Below, piece after piece: positions 10,767 to 22,981 of a stretch of 64,000 nucleotides of DNA; the first letter of the stretch is position 1; each line of letters starts with the position of its first letter. The DNA is taken from positions 310,001 to 374,000 of the forward strand of contig JAIXMF010000007.1 of assembly GCA_025201365.1 (NCBI GenBank), read 5' to 3'. The translations under genes were made by a program, and so were the position numbers. The notes below the pieces were generated by a model that saw only the letters and a program-made list of their open reading frames with translations, was not told where the DNA came from and did not search any database. This DNA is from Syncephalis plumigaleata. Its lineage: Eukaryota; Zoopagomycota; Zoopagomycetes; Zoopagales; Piptocephalidaceae.

Positions 10767-12485
10767 TTATTTATATCGATCGAGTAGATAAAAAGTACTG
10801 GTCTGACTTTCTGACTGGGCAAGCGCTTGTACAGCAAGTGTAAATTCTTGCGTGTCAGTCGAGTACTTGCCGAGACATTGCTCATCCAGTATAGGCTCGT
10901 CATTCTGACAGGTAGAGTTAAGGTATCTTGGATAGGTGTCGAAAAACATGAGTTCCAGAATTTCCTCTTGTGCCGCACGTACTGAATCGGCTAGAGTAGC
11001 ATAAGCTGCCGAGTCGCCGTAAGCGATATCCATACCAAGGCACTCGGCAAGTCGATGCAACGTCTCCTCCGTAAGGTTGACTTCCAGGTCGCTGTTAGCC
11101 TCCAGGAATGTACTATGAAGCATCGACATACGACGCTGCAATGTGGCGTGTTCCGCTTGATAGGCAAGAGTGTTGCGAGGCGAGGATGAAGTGGTCAATA
11201 TTGCCTGGCATGCCTCGTAAAATAGGATGTTCTCCACGCTGAGATCACGTACAGTATACCGTTTGAACTAATGAAAACGACATCAATAAGGTTAGCGAAT
11301 AGTTTGATACGTGTTATACGGCTACACTTACGCTATCAACACGATTAGGATCATTGAGCAGTTGACGGAATAGATCACGAGAAATGTAGGACGTATCGTA
11401 TTGCACGCTGCTCTTAATTCCCGGACGACCGCATTCAACATTGCTGTTATTGCTGCGCGATCGAGGTAACTTGTTGCCTTGCGCTTGATGGTAATGATGC
11501 GGCAATGCATTCCGCAATAGATAGAGCGGCCAACAAATCAAAACCATGTGATTAAAGAGGATTACCGGAATGATTACGTGCACCGATCTGAAGCCGCCGT
11601 ATTCCTTGACTTGTACCGCGTATTTGAGCGTGATATATACGATCAGCCCTAGTGTTGAGAACAGTAATACCATGACTAGTCCGCGTCGAATACCATACGT
11701 GTCGTTAATCTTGCAAAGTGTGAAAAGCAGACAAGGCATAAGTATGACCAGAATGAAACCGACGAGACAAGCGCACAACAGAATACTCCAATCAAAGTAG
11801 ACACAACGACCCTCTGTCATCCACGAGGACGGAGTAGACGTATCAGCGTAGAACTGGGTGATCACCCCGAATATAATAATGAATATCAGGTAGATGGTCA
11901 TACCGTAGAACATGGCCGCACGCTAAACAAATATCGATGCGCCAACAACCAATTATCGGTGGATGTCGTCATGTTAATACTGTTGCGCGAGGGTGGCATC
12001 AAGCCTTGATTAGGAAAAGACGATGAAGGCAATGACTGCGCGGATAAGCCGTCACTGGCGTGACTGGCGAATGGCAAGGGCGCGGTCACTTGCGAGCATT
12101 TGCGTAAACGACGATCCATTACCGCTATTGCAGCGCGACCAACGTAGTATTCACCGGCAAGTCGAATCGCCATGGCACAGATGGAGGCGGCGTACAACGG
12201 GACTAGAGTATAGCCTAGCCAATACAGAACAGAACATGGCACTTTGGAGGCAAATGGTGCTGTTCCAAGTATGTACATCGAGCATACTAGACCGACGGCT
12301 GTCGTGAACATGGTGAGCGGCAATGAGCGGCAACGAATGATACTATGATGGCGTAGCTGTACAAACTTCCAAGAAGTTACACCCATAAGCAGAACAGTGG
12401 CGAGAAGAATTGTATAATGGATAAGCCACACGTAGAGCGTCGCTGTCTCCTCAATACTTTCTACCAACATGATAACGAAATGCAA
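10767..12485 (-). CDS. 7TM receptor fused to RGS domain
   Basis: The coding blocks are 12485-11332 and 11267-10767, the latter after a clear intron at 11331-11268. Together they give about 551 aa. The first block encodes seven membrane spans, three before and four after a Ser-rich cytoplasmic loop. The C-terminus is an RGS domain: LFRQLLNDPNRVDS, FKRYTVRDLSVENILFYEAC, FLEANSDLEVNL and ILELMFFDTYPRYL. RGS domains accelerate GTP hydrolysis by G-alpha subunits, so a 7TM-RGS fusion resembles fungal GprK-like proteins and plant AtRGS1. At about 11900-11925 the reading frame shifts: HRYLFSVR runs into AMFYGMTIYL only if one base is added. The alternatives are an intron ending at 11923, or a sequence error or real lesion. 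Confidence 0.75.
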
Positions 12486-13283
12486 TTTAGAAAATGAAAT
12501 AACAAAATGTATATACTAGTAGTAGTAATAGAAGAAGTAGAAATAATGAGATAGCAAGGAGAGAGAGGGATGGATGATACGCCAATGATGACTATGATAC
12601 TAAGCTAGCATTCAATGCCAACCATATATAGTCCTATCGACTGCTGCAGAGGGAGCAGCCACGAAAGCAAGAAAAAAACTAAATAACTAACTAACTAACT
12701 AACGAAAAGGAAAGTAATGTTGGACTTGATTCGAAACGTTAACAATAATTTCTATCTAAATAATGCCGAACTGAATTTTGACTGTAATTTGAGTTGAAAT
12801 GTAATCTGGACGTATACGATGTATATGTGTGTGTATGTGTACGTGTGTATAGTTATGAACAGTTGAAATAGTAATACTTGAGATAGTAATAAAAGATGAG
12901 AAATAGAGTTGATTCACCGTTTGACAGAACAATGAGCAAAATGGATGAACTGTATCGGGATGGATCAAAGATAAACGTTGGTGACTTGTTGCAAGAAACA
13001 AAAGGTAGAAGCAATTAACGACCAAAGAAGAAAAGAAGAAAAGAAAGAAAGAAAGAAAGTAAAGAGTAAGTAAAGAGACGTATAAAAAGGAATAAGTTAT
13101 TAAAAGAAGAATAAACCTAGTAGATGCATTCCCGTTATTATAGCGTGCATTTATATCAATGTAGGCATAAGGACACTACTACATCTTAAATAATGCTAAT
13201 TGTTAGCTACATCAAAATGATGATTACTCTATGAGAGATCCACGCGTTTACAATGGGGGAGGCCAACCATTGAGTACGCGTGT

Positions 13284-13580
13284 TTACAATGAACGAACCA
13301 ACGAGCGGACAAGTAGACTAGCAGGATGTTGAACTATGAATTGATTATACGGTGTGTGTGGCAGCCATGCTTCTGTCAAAAAAGTGGCAATACCATGCGT
13401 TACACGCGTTCCACATGGTCGATTAAGCCCTCGGTCTGCAATTAGCAGGTCAGGCGGATCGCCGATAATTTGGGTGCGAAGAAGTGAAATGTGCCAGTCT
13501 GAACCAGTAACAGCAGGAATGATTTCAATCATTCTATTGCTGCCATAGTAAACTAGTAAGTATAATTGATTACTTGCCAA
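13284..13580 (-). other. Possible orphan exon or gene fragment
   Basis: A 90-aa open frame on the minus strand of higher GC than its surroundings, preceded by an acceptor-like TTACTAG at about 13552. The peptide includes YYGSNRMIEIIPAVTGSDW and DPPDLLIADRGLN. It has the look of real coding sequence, but I cannot name a family, find neighbouring exons, or exclude chance. Confidence 0.22.
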
Positions 13581-15301
13581 TATTATCGAATGTCTCTATA
13601 ACGTTATAGTATTTATGAATATTAGCGATCATTATCATTATCATCTTGGTAAAGATAGCAATGCTTACAGACTATTATAGCTATTGCTACCACTACTAGT
13701 AATGTTGTTCAGATGGAAAGTAATCATGCCAGCTAATCAATCAGCCAATCAATCAATCAGCCAACGGTATCATGTGGCGGTACAGGTGTTAAGGTAATGC
13801 ATTAAGAGTAACACTGTGTGTTATCATGGCCTAATGCCATTATTCAACTGGCTAATGGAATGGACAGTGAGCATGGCTAGAATACTAAATACACACTAGT
13901 AGCGCATTTTGTTCGCTCGGCATTAATGAATAACACACGCGTGGCAGTGCACGGATGAACGCTAAGGGTTTTGGTACAATGAGGTCATTAATGACAGGGA
14001 CAAACAAGAAAGCGATGACAGTACTCGCTATCCATTCATATTGCTATCAATGAATGAACGAATGAATGGGCTGTAACGGTGTAATTGTTCAAGGCGATAG
14101 AGCCATGGAATCGTTTCAAGGCAGTGCATATCACGTTTACTGGCATGCCACCGCACCATTTAGAATCGCATTGGCATGAAAGCTATTGTCGAAATGATCT
14201 GCACTTGCCATGTGCGAATGCCCGTAAAAGGATTATATAAACCTGCCATGTGACATGCGGATGGCAAACCATGTGCATGCTTCTCTCTCGTTCTCTCTCC
14301 TTTGGCCCACCATTATAGTCCATTTGATAGGAAAGTAACAATTGATTACTAGTACACTAATCTATCTATTTATTCGTATGCGAGTGATCGTGCTTCAGTA
14401 GGAGCAGAGTCATAATTGATGATATTCATCATTCCCGTACTGTCAGGTACTCTTCTTCTCTTACAATGTATGATGCATTCTTTCACGCTTTATTCCTTGA
14501 TTAACATGATCATTGTTTCTATTTACGTATTGAGTATCAAATGGATTTGAACAATAATGCTATTCTAAATTATTACAATAGTTGATTCTAGTATTATTTG
14601 ATAATGAAACATCGTAATTAGCCTAGCAAACTAATGACTAAAAATATACTTGTGACAGATAATGAAGTAATGTCACTATGACTGATGATGATGATGATGA
14701 TGAACTCGTAACAGTGTCACCATACTCGTCAAACCTTATCCTCAAATGTCACCCTAATGTATAGAAGTGGCTATTGATTAGTGGGCAAAGGATAGCAAGG
14801 AGATGAAACGCTTACCGTCATAAGAAGTCGCTAATGATTGTCAAAGTTGCATCATTTCCACATAAACGGAATGATGTCAATATCAAGCGACTCTCTCTAT
14901 CTCTTTTTGGTATAGACATTGCCATTTATTAGCAAGGTTGCCTTTCTTTATACGCTGAGTAATGGTGAGACATTCTTGCGGTAATTCCTAGCAAACTAAA
15001 CGATGACGATGATGATGCTCGGTTGAATCGGTCCGTAATATTAGCCAAATCAGGTCAACGGCCAACTTTCTACCCATAGAAATAATTCAACCGACAAGGA
15101 GAGATCTCCGTAGAATTCCGCGTGTTGTGTGAACGACATTTAACAAGTTCACCTGTAGCTGATGCTACTAGTATTGCAATCCATTATAGATAGCAGTCAT
15201 TGCCATTGTTGTTATCGTGGGTTGAACGAACATTTTGATCTAATATAACCTTCAAACACGTACTTAGTTCTTGGCAAACAAGCATGGATGAGGGCAATAC
15301 A

Positions 15302-15326
15302 TGTGTGTGTGTGTGTGTGTGTGTGT
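15302..15326. repeat. (TG)n microsatellite
   Basis: Twelve uninterrupted TG units within the gene-poor region. Confidence 0.9.
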
Positions 15327-16164
15327 CAGCCAAGAACTGATGTGTGCAACACGTTGCATCAGCTTAATTAGAATCTATACGCCTTTCACTCGACACATCA
15401 CATTTTGAAAGATGGCGTGTTAATGACACCGATGACGAACTAGCAAGTATTGGCGCTCAAGGAAGACAGGAAGAAAGAAAGAAAAAGACCACGTACACCA
15501 TTAGCGTGTGATGTCATGTTCTCGGGGATATGCAATACCAATTGACCTGATCCTTTGTGAGTATCATTGGTCGGTTCTTCTTGTGTTATTCCGAGATCTT
15601 ACAACTACTGCAGCTACTACTCCGGCTAGAATCACTTTATTACTGTGACTAGTAATAGCGGAAGTAGTAATAGCGCTTCATTATACGATTAGTCAGTTGT
15701 CTTTCCCTTCTAGGCAAACTAACATACTGAATTTATCCGATCCCGTTTTGCTTCACTTCCACCAATAATGAGAGCATGCGTCTTGGCAAATCGCCGAGAA
15801 TTTTTTCCTCATTGGATTCACTTTAAACACGTGTGGATGTAATTGCTCATTATCAGTATCAGTATCATCATCATCAAAGTATGTCTGGGCGGGCTTTCTT
15901 TATATACACTAACGACAGTCTCAACTATGATGTTTTACTATAAAAGAAAAAAAGAGCGGTATTTATTTCACTTTTTTTTCCTACAAGAGAAACCGCCACA
16001 TTTCGTTGTACCAGCTTACTAATATTCTATAATATATTATCAGTACTACTTTTTTTTCTATCGATTATATATTTGTAACTGCTCTTTTTCCGTTGTCCTC
16101 TCCTATTGCTATTATCTTATGTCTTCTTGGACTTTTTGACTGTTTCCTTGCTTACTGATTCCAT

Positions 16165-17586
16165 ATGGCTGAAGACAACTTTATTCTTGCTAAGCTAGCA
16201 ATTGTGTCGTTAACCGGCTGTCCGCAGGCACGTCGAACGGCAAAGGCACTGGCTCGTGGAGCACGACGTGTTCCCGGAGTTAACGTGCGTATTATCGCCA
16301 ATAGCAACGGACCCTCGCGTCTACGCTATGCCATGTCGCGTTACAGTCGTCAACCATGCAGTGCGACGGTAAACCAAGCACCTCCAGTGACAACGCAACA
16401 ATCGCTTACATCGGCCGATGCCGTGTTATTCGGCTTATCAGCCCCTGATGATACCATTGCTGGGCGTGTACGTGCATTTTCCGAGTTATTGGGCGCCCTT
16501 TGGCATGAAGATGCTCTCGATGCTCAGTTGACGGGTGCCTATTTTGTCGATGATAAAACACCCGTTCATTATTCGGATGACAATACAAGTGATGACGCAT
16601 TCTCGACGAAGAGTAGTACCACCGCAACAGCGATAGCGACATCAGATACTACTAATGATGATGGTAGTAATTGTCGTAAAAATAGTACAGCTTCATCAAC
16701 AGGTTCATTGTCACAATCGTCATCATTGACACCCACATCACCAAGTAACAATAATAATAATAATAATGGTGATGATGTCGATGATGGTGCCTTTACTCTA
16801 CTTACTTACTGGAGTAAACAACATCAAGCGTTGAACGATGGTCTATTGAATTCAGCACCAATATCGCGTACTTCATCGGTGCAATCACGTCCACGTTCGC
16901 GTTCACGACCACATTCATTTCCCGAGTCTAATCAGTTAACCGTACCATCAGCATCAGCAATGACGACAGATGAACAGAAAAGAAATAGTATTTCCTCTGA
17001 TTCCGATTATACATTAGCCTCCTCCAATACTACGCATGCTGGTAGCAGTAATAGCAAGAGCTCACTTGAGCAAGTAATCGAGGATCGTGCTGAACAATTT
17101 GCACGTCAGCTGGTTCAACTTAAGATGGCATCGGTCAACTCGGCCGTGCGACGTCGCTTCAACACGATCAACGGCAATTTCATGTATCCATCAGGCTCAC
17201 GCTCTGCTTCCGTTTCTCGTCATGCATCTACCGGATCGGCATTGGCAGCAACACGACCTCATAGTGCACAGGTAATGACTGCACCACGATTACCGATATC
17301 TACGATGGAGAATACTAGTTTTGATAATAATAACAACTCGCATCAACATCATTATGATGACAAATCAATGGCACAACATCAATCGTCGAAGCTTTCTCCG
17401 ACAACGACTTCAGTAGTACGTTTGAGTAATGAAGACACTCAACGATTACTGCCTAGATCAATCGATTGGGATGAGAATAATACTACGATCACCCTGTCAG
17501 ATTCGTGTCTTGCCACTTCTAACAAACGACACTGGCGTGGTATACGCAAAGTGTTCCGCTCTTTAGCACGCTCTACAATGGGCTAG
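16165..17586 (+). CDS. Divergent flavodoxin-like (WrbA/Pst2/Rfs1-type) protein with long disordered tail
   Basis: A 473-aa intronless ORF. The first 130 residues resemble the flavodoxin-like fold of WrbA-type quinone reductases and fungal Pst2/Rfs1/Ycp4: strand LAIVSLTG, ADAVLFG at 84-90, then RVRAFSELLGALW, which aligns with the MRAFWDxTGGLW-type segment. The FMN-phosphate loop is degenerate (SLTGCPQAR), and the TPTRFGN loop is replaced by SAPDDTIAG, so flavin binding may be lost. The remaining 340 residues are Ser/Asn/Thr-rich with an SRxRSR stretch and a basic C-terminus (RHWRGIRKVFRSLARS), possibly an amphipathic membrane-binding helix. Yeast Rfs1 and Pst2 localise to eisosome membranes. 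A similar regulatory, non-enzymatic role is inference. Confidence 0.5.
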   Translation: MAEDNFILAKLAIVSLTGCPQARRTAKALARGARRVPGVNVRIIANSNGPSRLRYAMSRYSRQPCSATVNQAPPVTTQQSLTSADAVLFGLSAPDDTIAGRVRAFSELLGALWHEDALDAQLTGAYFVDDKTPVHYSDDNTSDDAFSTKSSTTATAIATSDTTNDDGSNCRKNSTASSTGSLSQSSSLTPTSPSNNNNNNNGDDVDDGAFTLLTYWSKQHQALNDGLLNSAPISRTSSVQSRPRSRSRPHSFPESNQLTVPSASAMTTDEQKRNSISSDSDYTLASSNTTHAGSSNSKSSLEQVIEDRAEQFARQLVQLKMASVNSAVRRRFNTINGNFMYPSGSRSASVSRHASTGSALAATRPHSAQVMTAPRLPISTMENTSFDNNNNSHQHHYDDKSMAQHQSSKLSPTTTSVVRLSNEDTQRLLPRSIDWDENNTTITLSDSCLATSNKRHWRGIRKVFRSLARSTMG

Positions 17587-18217
17587 AACACTCTTCTTCT
17601 TTTACTTTTTCTTTTTCTTTATTTCATTTTGAATTGTATCGTTTATGTATTTTACTTTAGTTTCCTTTTAATCAACTGTAACTTTCCAATAATTTATTAG
17701 AATAAATCATCGACATTATCGAAAGGTTAAGCTAATCGCTTATTTACTTGGTTTATGCTTCGTTTTGATGCAACAACTGTTAGATATAATAATAGTAGCA
17801 GTAGTTGATACATGATATCAGGTCAAATAACTGATTCTGACAGATGACAAAGAAACATACACACATACATATCGTCATCAGCGTTGCTCTTTGTCCTGTA
17901 ATATCGTTCATACTGTTACACTTTATTGCTATACATACATACATACAATAGTGGTGTGTGCATGTGCAAAGGTAAAGAATGCTCGGCTTTACTGCATATT
18001 AAGTAGATAATGTAGGCTTAGGTATTATTTCTGGCGGTGATAAATGATTAGCAATAAATAAATATCCAAATTTCCTTTCTTGTCTTTTTTACTTCCTCAT
18101 TTGAATCCCAACACACACACACACACACACACATACCATTATCGTTTGGTGTTATTTTCGACATTAGCATTCATCAATTCTTATATTGCAATCTCAGCAT
18201 CGTTATTACATATCTAA
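17587..18217. other. Intergenic region with CA microsatellite
   Basis: The 631 bp between two plus-strand genes hold a (CA)n run at about 18111-18133 just upstream of the anoctamin start. Nothing else stands out. Confidence 0.5.
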
Positions 18218-21200
18218 ATGGAAACACCGGTGCCCGATAGTAAATCGGAGACAGACGTGCCAGTACAGCAGATACGCCGTACAGCCTCGGAGGTGGTTGC
18301 TGGTCCCGCTATTCGGACTACTATAGATACTGAGCCGGTTGTATCCACCGAGCAGCAAGGCAGCAGTAGTAGCAACAATGGCGATAACCAAAACGATACA
18401 GAATCAGGACTACAACGTAATGAAATACCCTCTAATCCGATTCTTGTGCGTCGTCACTCGATGTCAAGCGATCGAGAAGCGACAAAACGCGTAGGTCGTC
18501 TCTCCAACATGGATAATCATCATACTCGCACCATCGATGATCGACAAATACAAATGTGGTATTGGAAGGATGTGCAACTATTTGATCTAGTGGAGCGATT
18601 TCGTCGTCAACAGCGTGGTATAGTGAGTACACCACTGGAGGCTAATAGTCAATTACTACCGGTACAGACACCGGTACAGAATGAACACGGCCGCCTTAGT
18701 CGCGACACTGATGCTATCTCCGTGGTTAGCTCCATCTCGTCAATTGATGATCATAATAATAGTGATAGTAATAAACGAAGAGAGGCTGAAGAATTTGAAG
18801 AGGCCATGAACAAATTTGGTAAGATGATAAATGATTATTAATAATGTTGAAATGAAGAATATATTGTTCTAACGCTGAGATGAATCGTGTTTTTTGTTTT
18901 TGTTTTCAGCCTCCGATTTACGTGGCGATGCTATTGTCAAATTGGTCTACGGTGTGAGACGATACGATTTTATTCTTAAATTTCCCGATAATGGATTGGA
19001 CGAGAATCAAACTATTATGCGTAAAGCGTACGAGAAGGAACTATTGAAACGCGGCATCTACCTCGAACATGAGGCATGGCCCGATGAAGGCGCGATCTAT
19101 GTCAAATGTCTGGCTAGTTTCGATTTGCTTGCACGCGAAGCAGAACGAATTCGTATTCGTCTTCCATTGACGGTAAGCGATAGACGAGTAATGAAACAGT
19201 CATAGCAACAAGTTGACGTTTATTTTTATTGCTTTACATTTAGCATGACATGACGATACATCCGCCACCACCCGAGGGTCGATTCTCGTTCTTCTCCCGT
19301 GTATGGTGGTCTATGTTTAGTCATAACCTACGTGAACGCGATTCCGATGTGTTCCGAGTAGATCGATTGCAAGACTTTTTATTGGTACATAAGCCAGCCG
19401 AGCTATTGGATAGCGCCAATAGACGATCGTTAGTTAAGGATTTCGAGGATGACATGCAACTACGCGATAAAGTGCCATCCAAACGAGGTGGCGAACGAGA
19501 TCCTATGGTCAAGGATTTGTCGGAACGATTCAACTCGGACAGCGAGGATTCCGATAGCGATTCAGATGGACCACCACGCCTAGTTCTAGGTGTGGACGAC
19601 ATGGGATTGCCCGATGCCTCGCAAACGGCAGCTGAAGCAGCGAATGAGGCGATTAAGGAAAAGGAAAAGGGACAAATACCCATTTGGCTACTTAAGGAAC
19701 GTCTAATGACAAGTGGTCTCCGTAGTTTACTTGTGAGTAGTCCAATCCGGTGTAGTAATAGTGGCATGGTAGAGTATACTGACGTTATCCATGCTAGGTG
19801 CATTCAGTCATTACAACTACCATTACGCATCCGCATGGCATTCGCGTTAGTAAGCGACAATTTATTGTATAAAAACTAGTGATGGTTACTTACTTATTCA
19901 TGCGTATGTGCACGTATCCTAGGTTTCAATTACTTGTTAGCGCAATCCATTTATACGGCGGCATTTCCACCACACGATGGTGGTCTAACCAACAATCCCA
20001 AGGCTGACTCGCTCTTCCCGACACCGATGGCGACACCGGCTGCATCGGCACTTTCACTGCAACTGGCGGATACAGAAGGTTTGGCAACCGATAATGACCG
20101 GGTGGCAGCGGCAGCGGCAATTGCAGCTACAGGCGATGCCGATCCTGCCAGTGTAACGAACTTGCGAGCATATTTATACAAGAAATGGTCACGAGCATCG
20201 TGGTTGGCCAATCAGCCGATCGAGTTGGTACGCGCATATTTCGGCGAGAAAATTGCTCTTTACTTTGTCTGGGTTGGTAAGTGGCATTGCATTGATTCGA
20301 TTGACGTAAGAGAAAATGAAAGTGAAGAAACGCGAGATAACCTCCGCGTATAGGATTCTATACGGTGTGGTTAACCATTCCATCTATTGTCGGTATTATA
20401 TTCTTCATCTATGGTATTATATCGTTTTTGTAAGTGTACCTTATTCATCACGTATCGAGTAATGGTCTTCCCTTACGCGTACGTCATCGTATAGTATGCA
20501 TAATGGCGTGGTCGACGGTATTCGTGTGGACAAGCTACGCGGTCTAATTGATAATGAAACCACTTTGCCTTGGGCATTCTTTATCTCGTTATGGGGCAAG
20601 TATACAATGATGGTCATTATTAGCGAGTGTATTAATGAAGCATGTCATGTTTGCTATTATTATTATTATTATTTAGCCATCTTATTCCTAGAATTTTGGA
20701 AGCGTAAACATGCATGTGTTGCTTATGAATGGCATATTAGTGATTACGAGCGAGAGGTAAATGGTATGAATAAACGATCTATTCTCCTACTAATGACTAT
20801 TATTATCGATAAAGGAACGGACAAGACCTGGTTTTCATCCTACAGGTAAGTACATTTCACCAATTATAACAATAAGAATAGTAGGTGATGCTTACCGTTT
20901 AAATAACTAGCTATTCGTACTTCACCCATCACTGGTAAATTGGAATTATACGTGCCACCAAAGGAGCGTAAACTTCGTCTGGCATTCTCGGCAACTATTG
21001 TGGCATTTTGGGTAAGTTTCCGTGACTCATATCCTATGCAAAAGAAGATATACTAAAGTAAGCCATCGTACACTTTTTAGATTGCATTGGTGATCGCTTC
21101 CGTTTGTGTACGAGGACCTTTGGCTAATTTCATTCGTGATCAACTTCACGACAAGGTGGAAGGGAAAGCCAGCTCGTTACTACCCTCGGTGATTAGTGCA

Positions 21201-22796
21201 GTGATAAATTTAGTCATCATTATTATTCTAGGACAGGTGCGTCGTCTACTTACTATATCCTCATCGATATATATATATATATATATATGTTATAGTCAAT
21301 ACTAATGATTGCAACAGCTGTACAATGTAGTATGTCATTGGTTGAATCGACAGGAGAATCATCGTACTTTTACGCAGTTTAATGGTACGTATACTTGAAA
21401 TGAATTGACAACATGTTCATTCGGTTAACATTGATGAATGAATAAGACTCACAAATCATCAAGCGATATCTATTTGACTTTTTCAATTTCTACTCCATCT
21501 TGTTCTTCTATGGTGTTATTAATGTTTTCGTAAGTTATCCTACTAATACTACTGCTGCTGCTGCTAGTACTCGTATACGATTGTTAACTTGTTTGTACAA
21601 TAACTACCTATAACAGTTGGTCAAGGATGATGACGATAATAATGACGCTAATGGCAATCCGAATAATCTCAATGATTCTCAGCAGAACAGTCGACGTCCA
21701 TTGCCATTAACCGATCTAATGATCCAAATGGTCATTATATTTGTTGGTCGACAGGCCATTGGTCAGATTCAAGAGATTGCTGTTCCGTAAGTTGTCATAC
21801 AATATATGTATATATATGTATATATGTATAATCGCTTATTATTATTATTCGTATTGCATACTTAGATACTTGAAGAACAAATGGCTACAACGCAAGGAAT
21901 TAGCCGAACGTATTATCGAGCATAATACACACAAGAAAGTGTCAAAACCACGCTACGTCAAGGATGATAAACTACCAGAGTACGATGTCGATGAATATAA
22001 TGAATTAGGTAAGCATCATGTATAACAATAATGAATGAATGAATGAATGCTAATCCTGTACTCTAGTGGTACAATTTGGATTTCTTAGTTTGTTCAGTGT
22101 AGCATTCCCGCCCGCTCCATTCTTTGCCTTCCTCAATAACATAGTAGAGATCCGATCGGATGCATTCAAGCTACTTACCATCTATCGACGTCCAATAGCG
22201 TTTCGAGCTCAAGATATTGGTATGAAGTCATAATCAATATATATATATATGTGTGTGCTCATATATATTATTAGGTATGTGGTCTCGTATCCTCTCTGTA
22301 CTCGCCCTTCTATCCGTGCCGGTTAACGCCATGATTGTTGCACTCTCTTCGCAATGGGTGCACGAGCACGTCATTTTAACCTGGGCAAAACGATGGTTCA
22401 GCCTTGATACCACTGGACTCATTGAGGTCACCGACGTGAGAAGCAATTCCAGCATATGGGGAGCTCGTCTAGCCTTTGTACTTATCTTCGAGGCAAGTAG
22501 TCGATCTATATATACATATATCTAATTAGCTATTCATTCTAACCAAAAAAGCACACGTTTGTATCCTACTATAGCATTTGGTATTACTAATCAATTTTGC
22601 AATCATCTGGATGATTCCAAGTAAGCCTGAAGCAGTCCAGATAGCCAAGGAACGTGAGGCATACCGACGAGCCATTAAGATTGATCCGCAGCTGGCTGCC
22701 GAAGACGCGACCATGGATGACCTAGAGGAGGTTCACCAGTTACGTCGACGTCGCCGTCAACAATTCGGTGATCACTCGTGCTTCTATTTATTTTAA
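18218..22796 (+). CDS. Anoctamin/TMEM16 family membrane protein (lipid scramblase or ion channel)
   Basis: Eighteen exons close in frame to 1119 aa: 18218-18818, 18910-19172, 19244-19732, 19798-19849, 19923-20276, 20354-20429, 20495-20595, 20677-20756, 20815-20845, 20911-21011, 21081-21236, 21318-21384, 21447-21529, 21617-21786, 21866-22008, 22067-22219, 22275-22492 and 22575-22796. A disordered N-terminus of about 200 aa precedes a cytosolic domain and ten-helix-type membrane region. Family hallmarks are AAFPPHDG, FLEFWKRK, a QMVIIFVGRQAIGQIQEI segment, AFLNNIVEIRSDAFKL (TM7, keeping the Glu and Asp of the calcium site) and IFEHLVLLI. Fungal TMEM16 proteins are calcium-activated phospholipid scramblases, or tethers like Ist2. 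Two introns have GC donors, at 20596 and 22493. Confidence 0.88.
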
Positions 22797-22981
22797 CTTG
22801 ATCTCACGTGACTTTATATGAAGTCTATATACACACATACAATGTTCCATTTTGCCATGTTATTCCGTTAACTTCACACTTTTTTCCATTTTGATCCTGG
22901 TCATTATCTTGACTGCACTCTATACTGCTTCAATTGCCACTAGTATTAAAGCTTATTAAACTGTATCTTCCGCGTCTCGAT

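Larger units (their letters stand above)
12486..16164. other. 3.7 kb gene-poor region
   Basis: No complete gene is recognisable. It contains homopurine-rich sequence at 12990-13080, one possible orphan exon at 13284-13580, short GATGAT runs (14683-14704), a (TG)n run (15302-15326), and a pyrimidine-rich lead-in (about 15950-16160) to the next gene. No tRNA-like box pair was seen. Confidence 0.5.

Noticed and set aside
12756-13025. Minus-strand 89-aa open frame
   Set aside because: It is His/Ile-rich translation of ACGTGTGTA-type simple sequence without protein-like conservation.
12486-16164. Search by eye for tRNA genes in the gene-poor regions
   Set aside because: No A-box/B-box pair with a foldable cloverleaf was found; a tRNAscan-SE run would be decisive.
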